A DNA stretch of 15,660 nucleotides, from assembly GCA_023433925.1 (NCBI GenBank), contig JAEYTO010000042.1, positions 1 to 15,660 of the forward strand, given 5' to 3'. Source of the DNA: Pseudomonadota bacterium (GTDB lineage Bacteria; Desulfobacterota; Desulfovibrionia; Desulfovibrionales; Desulfovibrionaceae). Position numbers and translations under genes: made by a program. Within the stretch, counting starts at the first letter, position 1. Every line of letters begins with the position of its first letter. Positions 7,799 to 15,260 of the stretch are shown here, piece by piece. Under the pieces are notes generated by a model that did no database searches, had not been told where the DNA came from, and saw only the letters and a program-made list of their open reading frames with translations.

Positions 7799-8749
7799 AT
7801 GCCGCAAAGCAATGGTGATAAGATTCTCGTGGTGAGCGAGGATGCGGCCGGGGAGCGTCTGGACAGACTCCTGGAGCGCCTCCTGCCCGGCATGGGTCTG
7901 CGCGGCCGGCGGCGGCTCATCGAGGCGGGGCTGGTCGAGGTGGACGGCCGTGCCAGGGCGGCCGGCTTCAGGGCCGAGGCAGGACAGCGCATCAACGTGC
8001 GCCGGGCTGACGGCGCGCGGACTGACCAGCCACCGGCCGGCTTGCGCGTCATCAAGATCGGCGAGCGCTACGCAGCCGTGTTCAAGCCCGCTGGGATGCA
8101 CAGCGAATCGCTTGCCGGCGGCGAACCGGGCATGGACGCATTCCTCCCTGCGCTGCTCGGCCGTGAGGACGCCCGGCTGGTCAACAGGCTCGACCTGCCA
8201 ACTTCGGGCCTGGTCATCGCCGCCTTCGGTCCCGAGGCCGAGGCGGAATTCCGCGGGCTGGAGGATGCAGGGCAGGTGCGCAAGGAGTACGCGGCGCTCG
8301 TTCACGGCCGCGTGGACCGGGCGGCCGTGCTGCGTTTCGCCCTGGACACGGCGGACAGAAAGAAGGTCCGGGCCCTGGGCCATGACTCGCCCGACCCGCT
8401 GCGCTGGACCGAGATCGAGCCCGTGCGCCACGACCCGGCCCATGACCAGACCCTAGTGCGCGCCGTGATCCGCAAGGGCGCCCGGCACCAGATCCGCGCG
8501 CACCTGGCCCTGCACGGCCACCCCATCGTCGGCGACGGCCTCTATGGGCCGGACCGGCCAGAGCATCTTGCAAATGATATGGGGGTGCAGGGGAATCATT
8601 CCCCTGCCGGGAGAGCGTCTGAGAAAGGGCAGCGCCCTCTCTCAGGTCATCCGCAAAGTGCGCTAGGCTCGACGAGCCGGCTGCACCTGCACCACGGCCG
8701 CATCGACCTGCCCGGCCTCAGCGCCGAGGTTCCCGCCGACTGGGAATGA
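7799..8749 (+). CDS. RluA-family RNA pseudouridine synthase
   Basis: A 316-residue enzyme that isomerises uridine to pseudouridine in RNA. An S4-like RNA-binding domain occupies about residues 18-70. The catalytic motif NRLDLPTSG (129-137) carries the nucleophilic Asp132; the first residue is Asn where many relatives have His. The conserved KEY (162-164), the KGARHQIRAHLALHGHPIVG segment (from 226) and GDGLYG (245-250) follow. Which rRNA or tRNA position is modified cannot be told. Residues about 257-290 look like an insertion encoded by a palindromic repeat between GDGLYG and RLHLHHG, a variable surface loop in the family. No Shine-Dalgarno precedes the ATG; the promoter position suggests a leaderless transcript. 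A short gap and no obvious terminator separate it from the next gene. Confidence 0.9.
   Translation: MPQSNGDKILVVSEDAAGERLDRLLERLLPGMGLRGRRRLIEAGLVEVDGRARAAGFRAEAGQRINVRRADGARTDQPPAGLRVIKIGERYAAVFKPAGMHSESLAGGEPGMDAFLPALLGREDARLVNRLDLPTSGLVIAAFGPEAEAEFRGLEDAGQVRKEYAALVHGRVDRAAVLRFALDTADRKKVRALGHDSPDPLRWTEIEPVRHDPAHDQTLVRAVIRKGARHQIRAHLALHGHPIVGDGLYGPDRPEHLANDMGVQGNHSPAGRASEKGQRPLSGHPQSALGSTSRLHLHHGRIDLPGLSAEVPADWE
8577..8655 (+). repeat. Palindromic repeat copy 1, inside the pseudouridine synthase gene
   Basis: Two hairpins lie in series. The first has perfect 9-base arms GCAGGGGAA (8587-8595) and TTCCCCTGC (8599-8607). The second has 12-base arms with one mismatch, CTGAGAAAGGGC (8619-8630) and GCCCTCTCTCAG (8634-8645). 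Order, spacing, the intervening CGGGAGAG and the AGGGCAGCGCCCTCTCTC core match the intergenic copies near 10245-10320 and, inverted, 14586-14646. Outer limits are approximate. Confidence 0.72.
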
Positions 8750-8803
8750 AGCCCTCGCGGCCCGCGCGCAACACATTCCGCGCACACTTGCCAGGGGCTA
8801 CGC

Positions 8804-8819
8804 GGCAAGGCTGCTTGCC
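8804..8819. other. Small hairpin between pseudouridine synthase and lipoprotein genes
   Basis: Arms GGCAAG and CTTGCC flank a GCTG loop, about 55 bases after the pseudouridine synthase stop. No U-tract follows directly, so it is only a weak terminator candidate. The rest of the 181-base gap (8750-8930) shows no gene and no clear promoter. Confidence 0.3.
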
Positions 8820-8930
8820 AGCTCGCCTTTGTCTCGGTGCGCTTCTTGCTTGCCCGGCGGCATTTTGTTCTTGAACCGCAATCCGCCCAAGGCCTCGCCG
8901 GCTCGGGCGAATACGTGCCGGAGGCCGCGC

Positions 8931-9650
8931 ATGCGCATCCTGCTCCTTGTCCTGGGGCTGGCGCTTCTGATCTCGTCCTGCTCCGATGAAACCCCGCCGG
9001 CGCAGGAGGCAACCCGGACGCCAGCGTCCGTGGACATCCAAGAAGGGCCGGGCGCCCTGGGCAACCCGATCCTGGACAGCGCCATGCCCGAGCGCGAGGC
9101 CATGGGGATCATCGGATCCAGTCTCCCGCCCGACTGCCCCCCGGAAACGCTCGCGCGCCTGACGGCGGTCACGGTCCGCTATTACGGCTTCGACGACAAG
9201 GTGCACCAGGGCCAGATCGTCGTGGACCGCGATCTGGCCGAGGACGTGGCCCAGATCTTCGCCTTCATGTTGGAAATCGGATTCCCGCTGCACTCGGTGC
9301 TGCCCGTGGCCCATCCGGACATCCAGGCCAAGGCTCCCTACGGCCTGAGCCCGGACACGGACAACTCCTCGGGCTTCGCCTACCGCTCTCAGGCCGGCGG
9401 CGCCACGCCGTCCATGCACGCCAGGGGCTGGGCCGTGGACCTCAACCCGCGCGAGAACCCATACATCAAGGACGGGACCATGCTCCCGCCGCGCTCAAGC
9501 TATGATCCGGGCGCGGCGGGCACGTTCACTCCAGACCATCCGGTGGTGCTCAGGCTCAAGGATCTCGGCTGGGAATGGGGCGGCGACTGGACGAGCCTCA
9601 AGGACTACATGCATTTCGAGAAGACGCCGGCGGGCATGGCTAAAAACTGA
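8931..9650 (+). CDS. M15-family metallopeptidase lipoprotein (VanY-like)
   Basis: A 239-residue putative peptidoglycan peptidase. The start MRILLLVLGLALLISSC is a lipoprotein signal with the lipobox LISSC; Cys17 would be lipidated and Ser at +2 favours outer-membrane sorting. The zinc-site motif is SMHARGWAVDLNP, giving His163 and Asp170, with the third ligand His228 in DYMHFE. A preceding WEWGGDW is also typical of this fold. Relatives are D,D- or L,D-carboxypeptidases or endolysin-like peptidases (VanY and Peptidase_M15_4 groups), so cleavage of stem peptides in the periplasm is inferred; the exact bond is unknown. The start at 8931 is chosen over an in-frame ATG at 8829 because GAGG lies 6 bases upstream and the signal peptide begins immediately. 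Confidence 0.85.
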   Translation: MRILLLVLGLALLISSCSDETPPAQEATRTPASVDIQEGPGALGNPILDSAMPEREAMGIIGSSLPPDCPPETLARLTAVTVRYYGFDDKVHQGQIVVDRDLAEDVAQIFAFMLEIGFPLHSVLPVAHPDIQAKAPYGLSPDTDNSSGFAYRSQAGGATPSMHARGWAVDLNPRENPYIKDGTMLPPRSSYDPGAAGTFTPDHPVVLRLKDLGWEWGGDWTSLKDYMHFEKTPAGMAKN

Positions 9651-9755
9651 CGCAGCGCGTGGAAGGGCATGTGCGTCGCGGCACGATACGGCCTCTTGGC
9701 CTCGCGGTTCGTTAGCGGATTGCCACTGGTTGGTATTGGATAGGATCAGAGCGGA

Positions 9756-10199
9756 ATGGACCTGCTGCCGTACATCTCCATGTTCGTGATCGCGTTCCTG
9801 GCTGCCTCGATTTTCCCGGCGCAGTCGGAGATCCTGCTCGTGACGCTTCTGCTCTCGGGCGCGCACAGCACCGCCGCGCTCCTCGTTTCGGCCACGGCGG
9901 GGAACACGCTGGGTTCCATGCTCAACTGGGCCATGGGCCGTTTTCTGAGCCATTACCGCGACCGGAGCTGGTTTCCGCTCAAGCCCGAACTCTTCGACCG
10001 GGCCGCGGGCTGGTACAACCGTTGGGGCATCTGGTCGCTCCTTCTGTCCTGGGCCCCGTTGGTGGGCGATCCGCTGACGGTCGTGGCCGGCGTGCTGCGG
10101 GCGGACATCTGGCGCTTCACCGCCGTGGTCCTGGCGGCCAAGGCCGGGCGCTACGCCTTCCTGGCCGCCGCGACGCTCGGCTGGATGGGGATGAAATAG
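9756..10199 (+). CDS. YqaA-family (DedA-related) membrane protein
   Basis: A 147-residue integral membrane protein resembling E. coli YqaA. Recognisable landmarks are the N-terminal FLAASIFPAQSEILLVTLLL, the central ATAGNTLGSMLNWAMGRF, then SLLLSWAPLVGDPLTVVAGVLR and a final AAKAGRYAFLAAATLGW, with three to four hydrophobic segments. The family belongs to the VTT/SNARE-associated (DedA) group, whose larger members are linked to lipid carrier flipping and membrane homeostasis; YqaA itself has no firmly assigned reaction. AGGA lies about 10 bases before the ATG. It sits 105 bases after the M15 lipoprotein gene on the same strand and may share its transcript. Confidence 0.85.
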   Translation: MDLLPYISMFVIAFLAASIFPAQSEILLVTLLLSGAHSTAALLVSATAGNTLGSMLNWAMGRFLSHYRDRSWFPLKPELFDRAAGWYNRWGIWSLLLSWAPLVGDPLTVVAGVLRADIWRFTAVVLAAKAGRYAFLAAATLGWMGMK

Positions 10200-10230
10200 G
10201 CGCGGGGCAGGGACTCCCGCTCGCTTTTTC

Positions 10231-10325
10231 GGAACAAAAGGGTTCCAAGGGGTGCGCCCCTTGGCGGGTGAGAGCCCGAGAGAGGACCGGGCCGGTCTGG
10301 CAGGCAGCGCCCTCTCTCGGATTTC
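10231..10325 (+). repeat. Palindromic repeat copy 2, after the YqaA gene
   Basis: AAAAGGGTTCC leads into a perfect 8-base hairpin CCAAGGGG (10245-10252) and CCCCTTGG (10257-10264), then CGGGTGAGAG, then a second hairpin with 10-base arms CCGAGAGAGG (10276-10285) and CCTCTCTCGG (10311-10320). The second loop carries an extra palindrome GACCG-GGC-CGGTC absent from the other copies. No U-tract follows, so it is not a classic terminator. Confidence 0.72.
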
Positions 10326-10374
10326 CGAAGGTCTTAAAGCAGTTTGACTTTGAGACGCTCGCTCCGGCGTTGAC

Positions 10375-10458
10375 GGCGCAAGGAGATTGCGCCTACGCCC
10401 ACGCGGCGGCAAGCCATGCCGACGCATGGCTTGCAGAGCATTTTCAAAAGCAAATGCT

Positions 10459-10460
<2 letters not shown>
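10375..10460. repeat. Three consecutive perfect hairpins at the asnS 3' end
   Basis: Three perfect inverted repeats follow each other: GGCGCAA/TTGCGCC (10375-10381 and 10387-10393), an 11-base stem GCAAGCCATGC/GCATGGCTTGC (10409-10419 and 10424-10434), and AGAGCATTT/AAATGCTCT (10435-10443 and 10452-10460). The last arm overlaps the asnS stop codon (10459-10461). They may end or protect the asnS mRNA, but neither side has a clear U-tract. Together with the adjacent copy of the palindromic repeat they fill the 259-base convergent gap (10200-10458), which holds no gene. Confidence 0.65.
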
Positions 10461-11841
<1,381 letters not shown>

Positions 11842-11867
11842 GTCCCAACTCCTTAGGTCTGTACGGA

Positions 11868-11993
11868 CTGTTGAAAAAGGCGGTCCTGGCCTTTTTCAGG
11901 CTCGCAAGGATTAAGCGAGGCTCAAGCCTTGCTTTGGATGCATTGCATCCTGCGGGCCATCCCGGCCAGCACAGCCTGTTTTCCAACAGGCTG
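11868..11993. repeat. MITE-like inverted-repeat element between asnS and purU
   Basis: The segment begins CTGTTGAAAAAGGC (11868-11881) and ends GCCTGTTTTCCAACAG (11974-11989), which is the near reverse complement CTGTTGGAAAACAGGC, so the ends act like imperfect terminal inverted repeats. Inside are TGAAAAAGGC/GCCTTTTTCA (11872-11881 and 11889-11898), GGATGCA/TGCATCC (11936-11942 and 11944-11950) and CAGCCTGTT/AACAGGCTG (11972-11980 and 11985-11993). It encodes no protein. A small non-autonomous element or conserved intergenic repeat is inferred. Confidence 0.5.
11872..11898 (-). promoter_or_regulatory. Terminator-like hairpin in the asnS leader
   Basis: On the minus strand a perfect 10-base stem TGAAAAAGGC/GCCTTTTTCA with a 7-base loop ends in a run of five U, then about 15 bases later comes the asnS AAGGAG. 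Its position would allow attenuation or simply block read-through into asnS. No T-box or other known leader is recognisable. Confidence 0.35.
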
Positions 11994-12202
11994 CCAGCGG
12001 CCGCGGTCCCGTGGGGGTGTAGTAAAAGGCGGGGAAAATGGGAAGGGGATCGCGCAAGACAGGCCACGCGGGGCTGGGCGACCAGAGGCCATCAATCCTC
12101 CAGTCCATGGGTTTTCCTTGACGAACGCCTGCTTCTGAGCCACTTGCGTGGACGACGCTGGCATCCGCCCGCCAAGCACCATCAAAGCGGAGCATCACTT
12201 CC

Positions 12203-13063
12203 ATGACTCTGGAAACCACCGCCCGACTGCTCATCACCTGCCCGGACCGGCCCGGCATCGTGGCCGCCGTGACCGGCTTCCTCTATTCGCACAACGTGAA
12301 CATCAACACCCTGGACCAACACTCCAGCGACCCCGAGGGCGGCGACTTCTTCATGCGCCTTGAGTTCCAGACTCCGCACCTGGACGTCTCCCGGCCGGCC
12401 CTGGAGAAAGCCTTCGGCGAGGTGGTCGCCCCGCGCTTCGACATGCACTGGCGCATTCACTACGCCTGGGAGCGCAAGAGGATGGCCATCCTCGTCTCGC
12501 GCTGGGACCATTGCCTGCTGGAGCTCCTGTGGCGCTGGTCACGCGGCGAGCTGCACTGCGACATCGCCATGGTCATCAGCAATCACCCGGACCTGCGCCA
12601 AGCCGTGGAGAGCTTCGGGGTACCCTTCCACCACGTGCCCGTGACCAAGGAGACCAAAACCGAAGCCGAGCAGGCCGTGCTGAAGCTCCTGGAAGGCCAG
12701 GCCGATCTCGTGGTCCTGGCCAGATACATGCAGATCCTATCCAAGGATTTCGTGACGCCCTATTCCCGGCGCATCATCAACATCCATCACTCCTTTCTGC
12801 CGGCCTTCATAGGCGCGGACCCTTACCGCCAGGCCCACGAGCGCGGGGTGAAGATCATTGGGGCCACGGCGCACTACGTGACCGAGGAACTGGACGCCGG
12901 ACCCATCATCGAGCAGGACGTGGCGCGCGTGTCCCACCGCTACAACGTGGAGGCCCTCAAGGACCTGGGCCGCGACCTGGAGCGCCAGGTGCTGGCCCGC
13001 GCCGTGCGTTACCACCTGGAAGACCGGATCATCATCGACGGCAACAAGACCGTGGTATTCTGA
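12203..13063 (+). CDS. purU: Formyltetrahydrofolate deformylase
   Basis: A 286-residue enzyme hydrolysing 10-formyltetrahydrofolate to formate and tetrahydrofolate, balancing one-carbon pools and supplying formate. An N-terminal ACT domain (about 7-85) starts ARLLITCPDRPGIVAAVTGF and continues HNVNINTLDQHSS; it is the likely effector-binding part (glycine and methionine in E. coli). The formyltransferase-like domain follows from KRMAILVSRWDHCLLELLW. The catalytic signature INIHHSFLPAFIGADPY supplies Asn193 and His195, and the Asp of ELDAGPI is Asp231, matching the N/H/D triad of the PurN/PurU/Fmt superfamily. Length equals E. coli PurU (280). GGAG lies about 10 bases before the ATG. It precedes ftsY on the same strand by 83 bases, with a hairpin in between. 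Confidence 0.96.
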   Translation: MTLETTARLLITCPDRPGIVAAVTGFLYSHNVNINTLDQHSSDPEGGDFFMRLEFQTPHLDVSRPALEKAFGEVVAPRFDMHWRIHYAWERKRMAILVSRWDHCLLELLWRWSRGELHCDIAMVISNHPDLRQAVESFGVPFHHVPVTKETKTEAEQAVLKLLEGQADLVVLARYMQILSKDFVTPYSRRIINIHHSFLPAFIGADPYRQAHERGVKIIGATAHYVTEELDAGPIIEQDVARVSHRYNVEALKDLGRDLERQVLARAVRYHLEDRIIIDGNKTVVF

Positions 13064-13070
13064 TTCTCGC

Positions 13071-13085
13071 GCGCAATGGTTGCGC
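13071..13085 (+). other. Small hairpin directly after purU
   Basis: GCGCAA and TTGCGC flank a 3-base TGG loop 8 bases after the purU stop codon. There is no U-tract; it may stabilise the purU 3' end. Confidence 0.3.
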
Positions 13086-13108
13086 CCGACGCGCCGGATG
13101 ATTAGCTT

Positions 13109-13128
13109 GGGTTGTTCGCAACCCTTTC
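13109..13128 (+). terminator. UUCG-tetraloop hairpin between purU and ftsY
   Basis: GGGTTG (13109-13114) and CAACCC (13119-13124) enclose a TTCG tetraloop, followed by TTTC. The stem is short and the U-tract weak, so it is either a weak terminator of purU or a stable structure in the ftsY leader, 19 bases before the AAGGAAATCCC preceding the ftsY ATG. Confidence 0.4.
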
Positions 13129-13146
13129 AAGCGACAAGGAAATCCC

Positions 13147-14577
13147 ATGGGATTCTTCTCCAAGATCAAGAAATTCTGGGACGTGGACCAGCGGCTGGAC
13201 CAGGCCGTCAAGGAGTTCGAGGCCGAGCGCGGCGCGGCCGAGGAAGCGGTTGCTCCCGAGGCCAAGACTCTGCAAGCGCCCACCCCGCAGGCTCCGACGC
13301 CGCCTCCGACCGCGCCCGTTGCGCCCACGCCCGCCGGTCCGGCGGCGCCACCGGCGCCCAGGCCGGCCCCCGCGGGCGAGGCCTGGCAAAACGATCTGCT
13401 CCTGTCCCTGCGCAAGGCCGAGCCCAGACTGTCCGTATGGCTGAACATCGTGCTCGCGGGCGTGGACAAGGCCGGCCCCGCGCTCTGGGAGCGGCTCCTG
13501 TTCCTGTTCAAGGCCCTGGAGGCCCCGGAGGACGAGGCGCGCGACTTCGTGGAGCGCTTCCGCAAATGGCTCGACGACATGGAATACGAGCGCGTGCCCG
13601 AGTTCCGCTCCGAGCTTCAGTACCGCTTGGCCCTGGCCCTGGACCTGGAGGACGAGGAGGACGAGCGCAACCGGCTGCTGCTCAAGCTCTCCGAAGGCCT
13701 GGAGAAGACCAAGCAGCAGATCTCCAAGCGCATCGACGGGCTCATGGCCAGCCACTCCAGGATCGACGAGGCCTTCTGGGAGGAGCTGGAAGAAATCCTC
13801 ATCATGGCCGATGTGGGCTTCGAGCCGAGCATGAAGCTCATCGAGCGCCTGCGCGAGCGCGTGCGCAAGGCCGGCACCGACGATCCGGCCCGCTTCAAGG
13901 ACCTCCTGCGCGAGGAGCTGGAAGTCGTCTTCAAGGCGCCCAAGCGCATCACCGCCGTCAATCCGCCCGAAGTAGTCATGATGATCGGCGTCAACGGCGT
14001 GGGCAAGACCACGACCATCGCCAAGCTGGCCCACCGCGCCCAGATGCAGGGCCGCAAGGTGCTCATCGCCGCCGGCGACACCTTCCGCGCCGCGGCCATC
14101 GAGCAGTTGGAAATTTGGGCCGACAGGGTCGGCGCAGGCTTCTTCAGCAAGGGCGAGGGCGCGGACCCGGCCGCCGTGGCCTTCGAGGCCGTGGACAAGG
14201 CCGTGGCCGAGGGCTACGACCTGCTCCTGCTCGATACCGCCGGCCGGCTGCACACCAAGGTCAACCTCATGGAGGAGTTGAAGAAGATCAGGCGCGTGTG
14301 CGGCAAGAAGCACCCCGGCGCGCCGCACCGCTCCGTCCTCGTGGTCGACGCCACCACGGGCCAGAACGCCCTGCAGCAGGCAAAACTCTTCGACGAGGCC
14401 GTGGGCGTGGACGAGGTCATCCTGACCAAGCTCGACGGCACGGCCAAGGGCGGCATCGTCGTGGCCATCGCCCTGGAGCACGGCATGCCCATCACCTTCG
14501 TGGGCCTAGGCGAGAAAATGGAGGACCTGCGGCCCTTCAACGGCAAGGACTTCGCCCAGGCGCTGCTGGGCAGTTAA
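13147..14577 (+). CDS. ftsY: Signal recognition particle receptor FtsY
   Basis: A 476-residue SRP GTPase receptor that docks Ffh-bound ribosomes at the cytoplasmic membrane. The start MGFFSKIKKFW is an amphipathic membrane-targeting helix, followed by an acidic stretch and a Pro/Ala-rich linker (about 35-77). Residues about 78-185 form an extra mostly helical region rich in charged and Leu residues. The NG domain then begins near 190: G1 GVNGVGKTTT (281-290), DTFRAAA (311-317), G3 DTAGR (363-367), G4 TKLD (427-430) and GLGEKMEDLRPF (453-464). The ALLEKADVG-type junction appears as EEILIMADVGF. The combination with DTFRAAA and GLGE identifies FtsY rather than Ffh, which would carry a C-terminal M domain. 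AAGGAA lies about 6 bases before the ATG. Confidence 0.96.
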   Translation: MGFFSKIKKFWDVDQRLDQAVKEFEAERGAAEEAVAPEAKTLQAPTPQAPTPPPTAPVAPTPAGPAAPPAPRPAPAGEAWQNDLLLSLRKAEPRLSVWLNIVLAGVDKAGPALWERLLFLFKALEAPEDEARDFVERFRKWLDDMEYERVPEFRSELQYRLALALDLEDEEDERNRLLLKLSEGLEKTKQQISKRIDGLMASHSRIDEAFWEELEEILIMADVGFEPSMKLIERLRERVRKAGTDDPARFKDLLREELEVVFKAPKRITAVNPPEVVMMIGVNGVGKTTTIAKLAHRAQMQGRKVLIAAGDTFRAAAIEQLEIWADRVGAGFFSKGEGADPAAVAFEAVDKAVAEGYDLLLLDTAGRLHTKVNLMEELKKIRRVCGKKHPGAPHRSVLVVDATTGQNALQQAKLFDEAVGVDEVILTKLDGTAKGGIVVAIALEHGMPITFVGLGEKMEDLRPFNGKDFAQALLGS

Positions 14578-14585
14578 GGCAGGAT

Positions 14586-14650
14586 GCGAGAGAGGGCGCT
14601 GCCTTCTCTCGCGCTTTCACCCGCCAAGGGTAATCCCCTTGGAACCCTTT
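14586..14650 (-). repeat. Palindromic repeat copy 3, between ftsY and tag
   Basis: In inverted orientation relative to the other copies. Hairpin one has arms GCGAGAGAGGGC (14586-14597) and GCCTTCTCTCGC (14601-14612), with a single G-U pair. Hairpin two has CCAAGGG (14624-14630) and CCCTTGG (14636-14642). On the minus strand the order AAAAGGGTTCCAAGGGG, CCCTTGGCGGGTGA, GGCAGCGCCCTCTCTCG matches the copy after the YqaA gene closely. It fills most of the 104-base convergent gap and may serve as a bidirectional 3' structure; CCCTTTTC on the plus strand follows hairpin two. Confidence 0.75.
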
Positions 14651-14681
14651 TCAATGTACTGCCTGCGGATAGGGATGGCCT

Positions 14682-15260
14682 TCATCCCTTGCTCGGGCCC
14701 ATGACCTCCGCGTGCCGGAAGCAGCTCACGAGGTGGTCGTTGACCATGCCCGTGGCCTGCATGAAGGCGTAGCAGACCGTCGGACCGATGAAGCTGAAGC
14801 CCCGGCGCTTGAGGTCCTTGCTCATGGCCGTGGCTTCGGCCGTGGCCGCCGGCACCTGGGAAAGTTGCGTCCATCCATTGATGATCGGCTTGCCGTCCAC
14901 GAATCCCCATATATAGCGTTCGAAGCCGCCGAACTCCGAGGCGACCTCCAGAAAGCGCCGCGCGTTGTTCACCGCGGAGTGGATCTTGAGCCGGTTGCGC
15001 ACCACGGTGGGATTGGCGAGGATTGCCGCCAGGCGCGCCTCATCGAAGCGGGCGACAGCCTCGGGATCGAAGCCCGCGAAGCACTCGCGGTAGCCCTGGC
15101 GCTTGCCGAGAATAGTGCGCCAGGACAGCCCGGCCTGCGCGCCTTCGAGGACGAGAAACTCGAAGAGCTTGCGGTCGTCGTGCTGGGGCGCGCCCCACTC
15201 GGTGTCATGATAGATGCGCTCCAGATCAGATGCCTCGGCCCAGGGGCAGCGAATTGTCAT
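14682..15260 (-). CDS. tag: DNA-3-methyladenine glycosylase I
   Basis: A 192-residue base-excision repair enzyme that removes 3-methyladenine from alkylated DNA. It starts MTIRCPWAE and continues YHDTEWGAPQHDDRKLFEFL, the Tag signature. The zinc ligands of the family are present as Cys5, His18, His176 and Cys180 (NDHLVSCFRH). The base-binding acidic residue corresponds to Glu39 in LEGAQAGLSW. The C-terminal FSFIGPTVCYAFMQATGMVNDH block is also typical. Length matches E. coli Tag (187). AAGG lies about 8 bases before the ATG. It converges on ftsY; no LexA or Ada-type operator is recognisable upstream. Confidence 0.95.
   Translation of the reverse strand: MTIRCPWAEASDLERIYHDTEWGAPQHDDRKLFEFLVLEGAQAGLSWRTILGKRQGYRECFAGFDPEAVARFDEARLAAILANPTVVRNRLKIHSAVNNARRFLEVASEFGGFERYIWGFVDGKPIINGWTQLSQVPAATAEATAMSKDLKRRGFSFIGPTVCYAFMQATGMVNDHLVSCFRHAEVMGPSKG

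Larger units (their letters stand above)
11842..12202. other. Divergent asnS-purU spacer without a gene
   Basis: A 361-base non-coding region. The asnS side (11868-11993) is a dense array of inverted repeats described separately. The purU side (11994-12202) shows no convincing gene; TTGACG at 12118-12123 has no acceptable -10 box at the right distance. Short open frames on both strands lack ribosome binding sites and have low-complexity composition. Confidence 0.6.

Noticed and set aside
8829..8930. Upstream start for the M15 peptidase
   Set aside because: It would place 34 residues before an obvious lipoprotein signal peptide; ATG at 8931 has GAGG at good spacing.
9700..9755. Promoter-like TTGCCA...TAGGAT upstream of the YqaA gene
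   Set aside because: Spacer of 15 bases is too short and the -10 would overlap the ribosome binding site.
11990..12015. GGGACCGCGG on the minus strand upstream of asnS, reminiscent of the T-box antiterminator sequence
   Set aside because: Only part of the AGGGTGGNACCGCG motif is present, no specifier stem or AG-bulge is recognisable, and T-boxes are mainly a Gram-positive feature.
11871..12206. Short open frames on both strands in the asnS-purU spacer
   Set aside because: No ribosome binding sites, odd composition, and they overlap the inverted-repeat array.
13102..14481. Minus-strand open frame antisense to ftsY
   Set aside because: A shadow of the ftsY codon bias; all GTPase motifs are on the plus strand.
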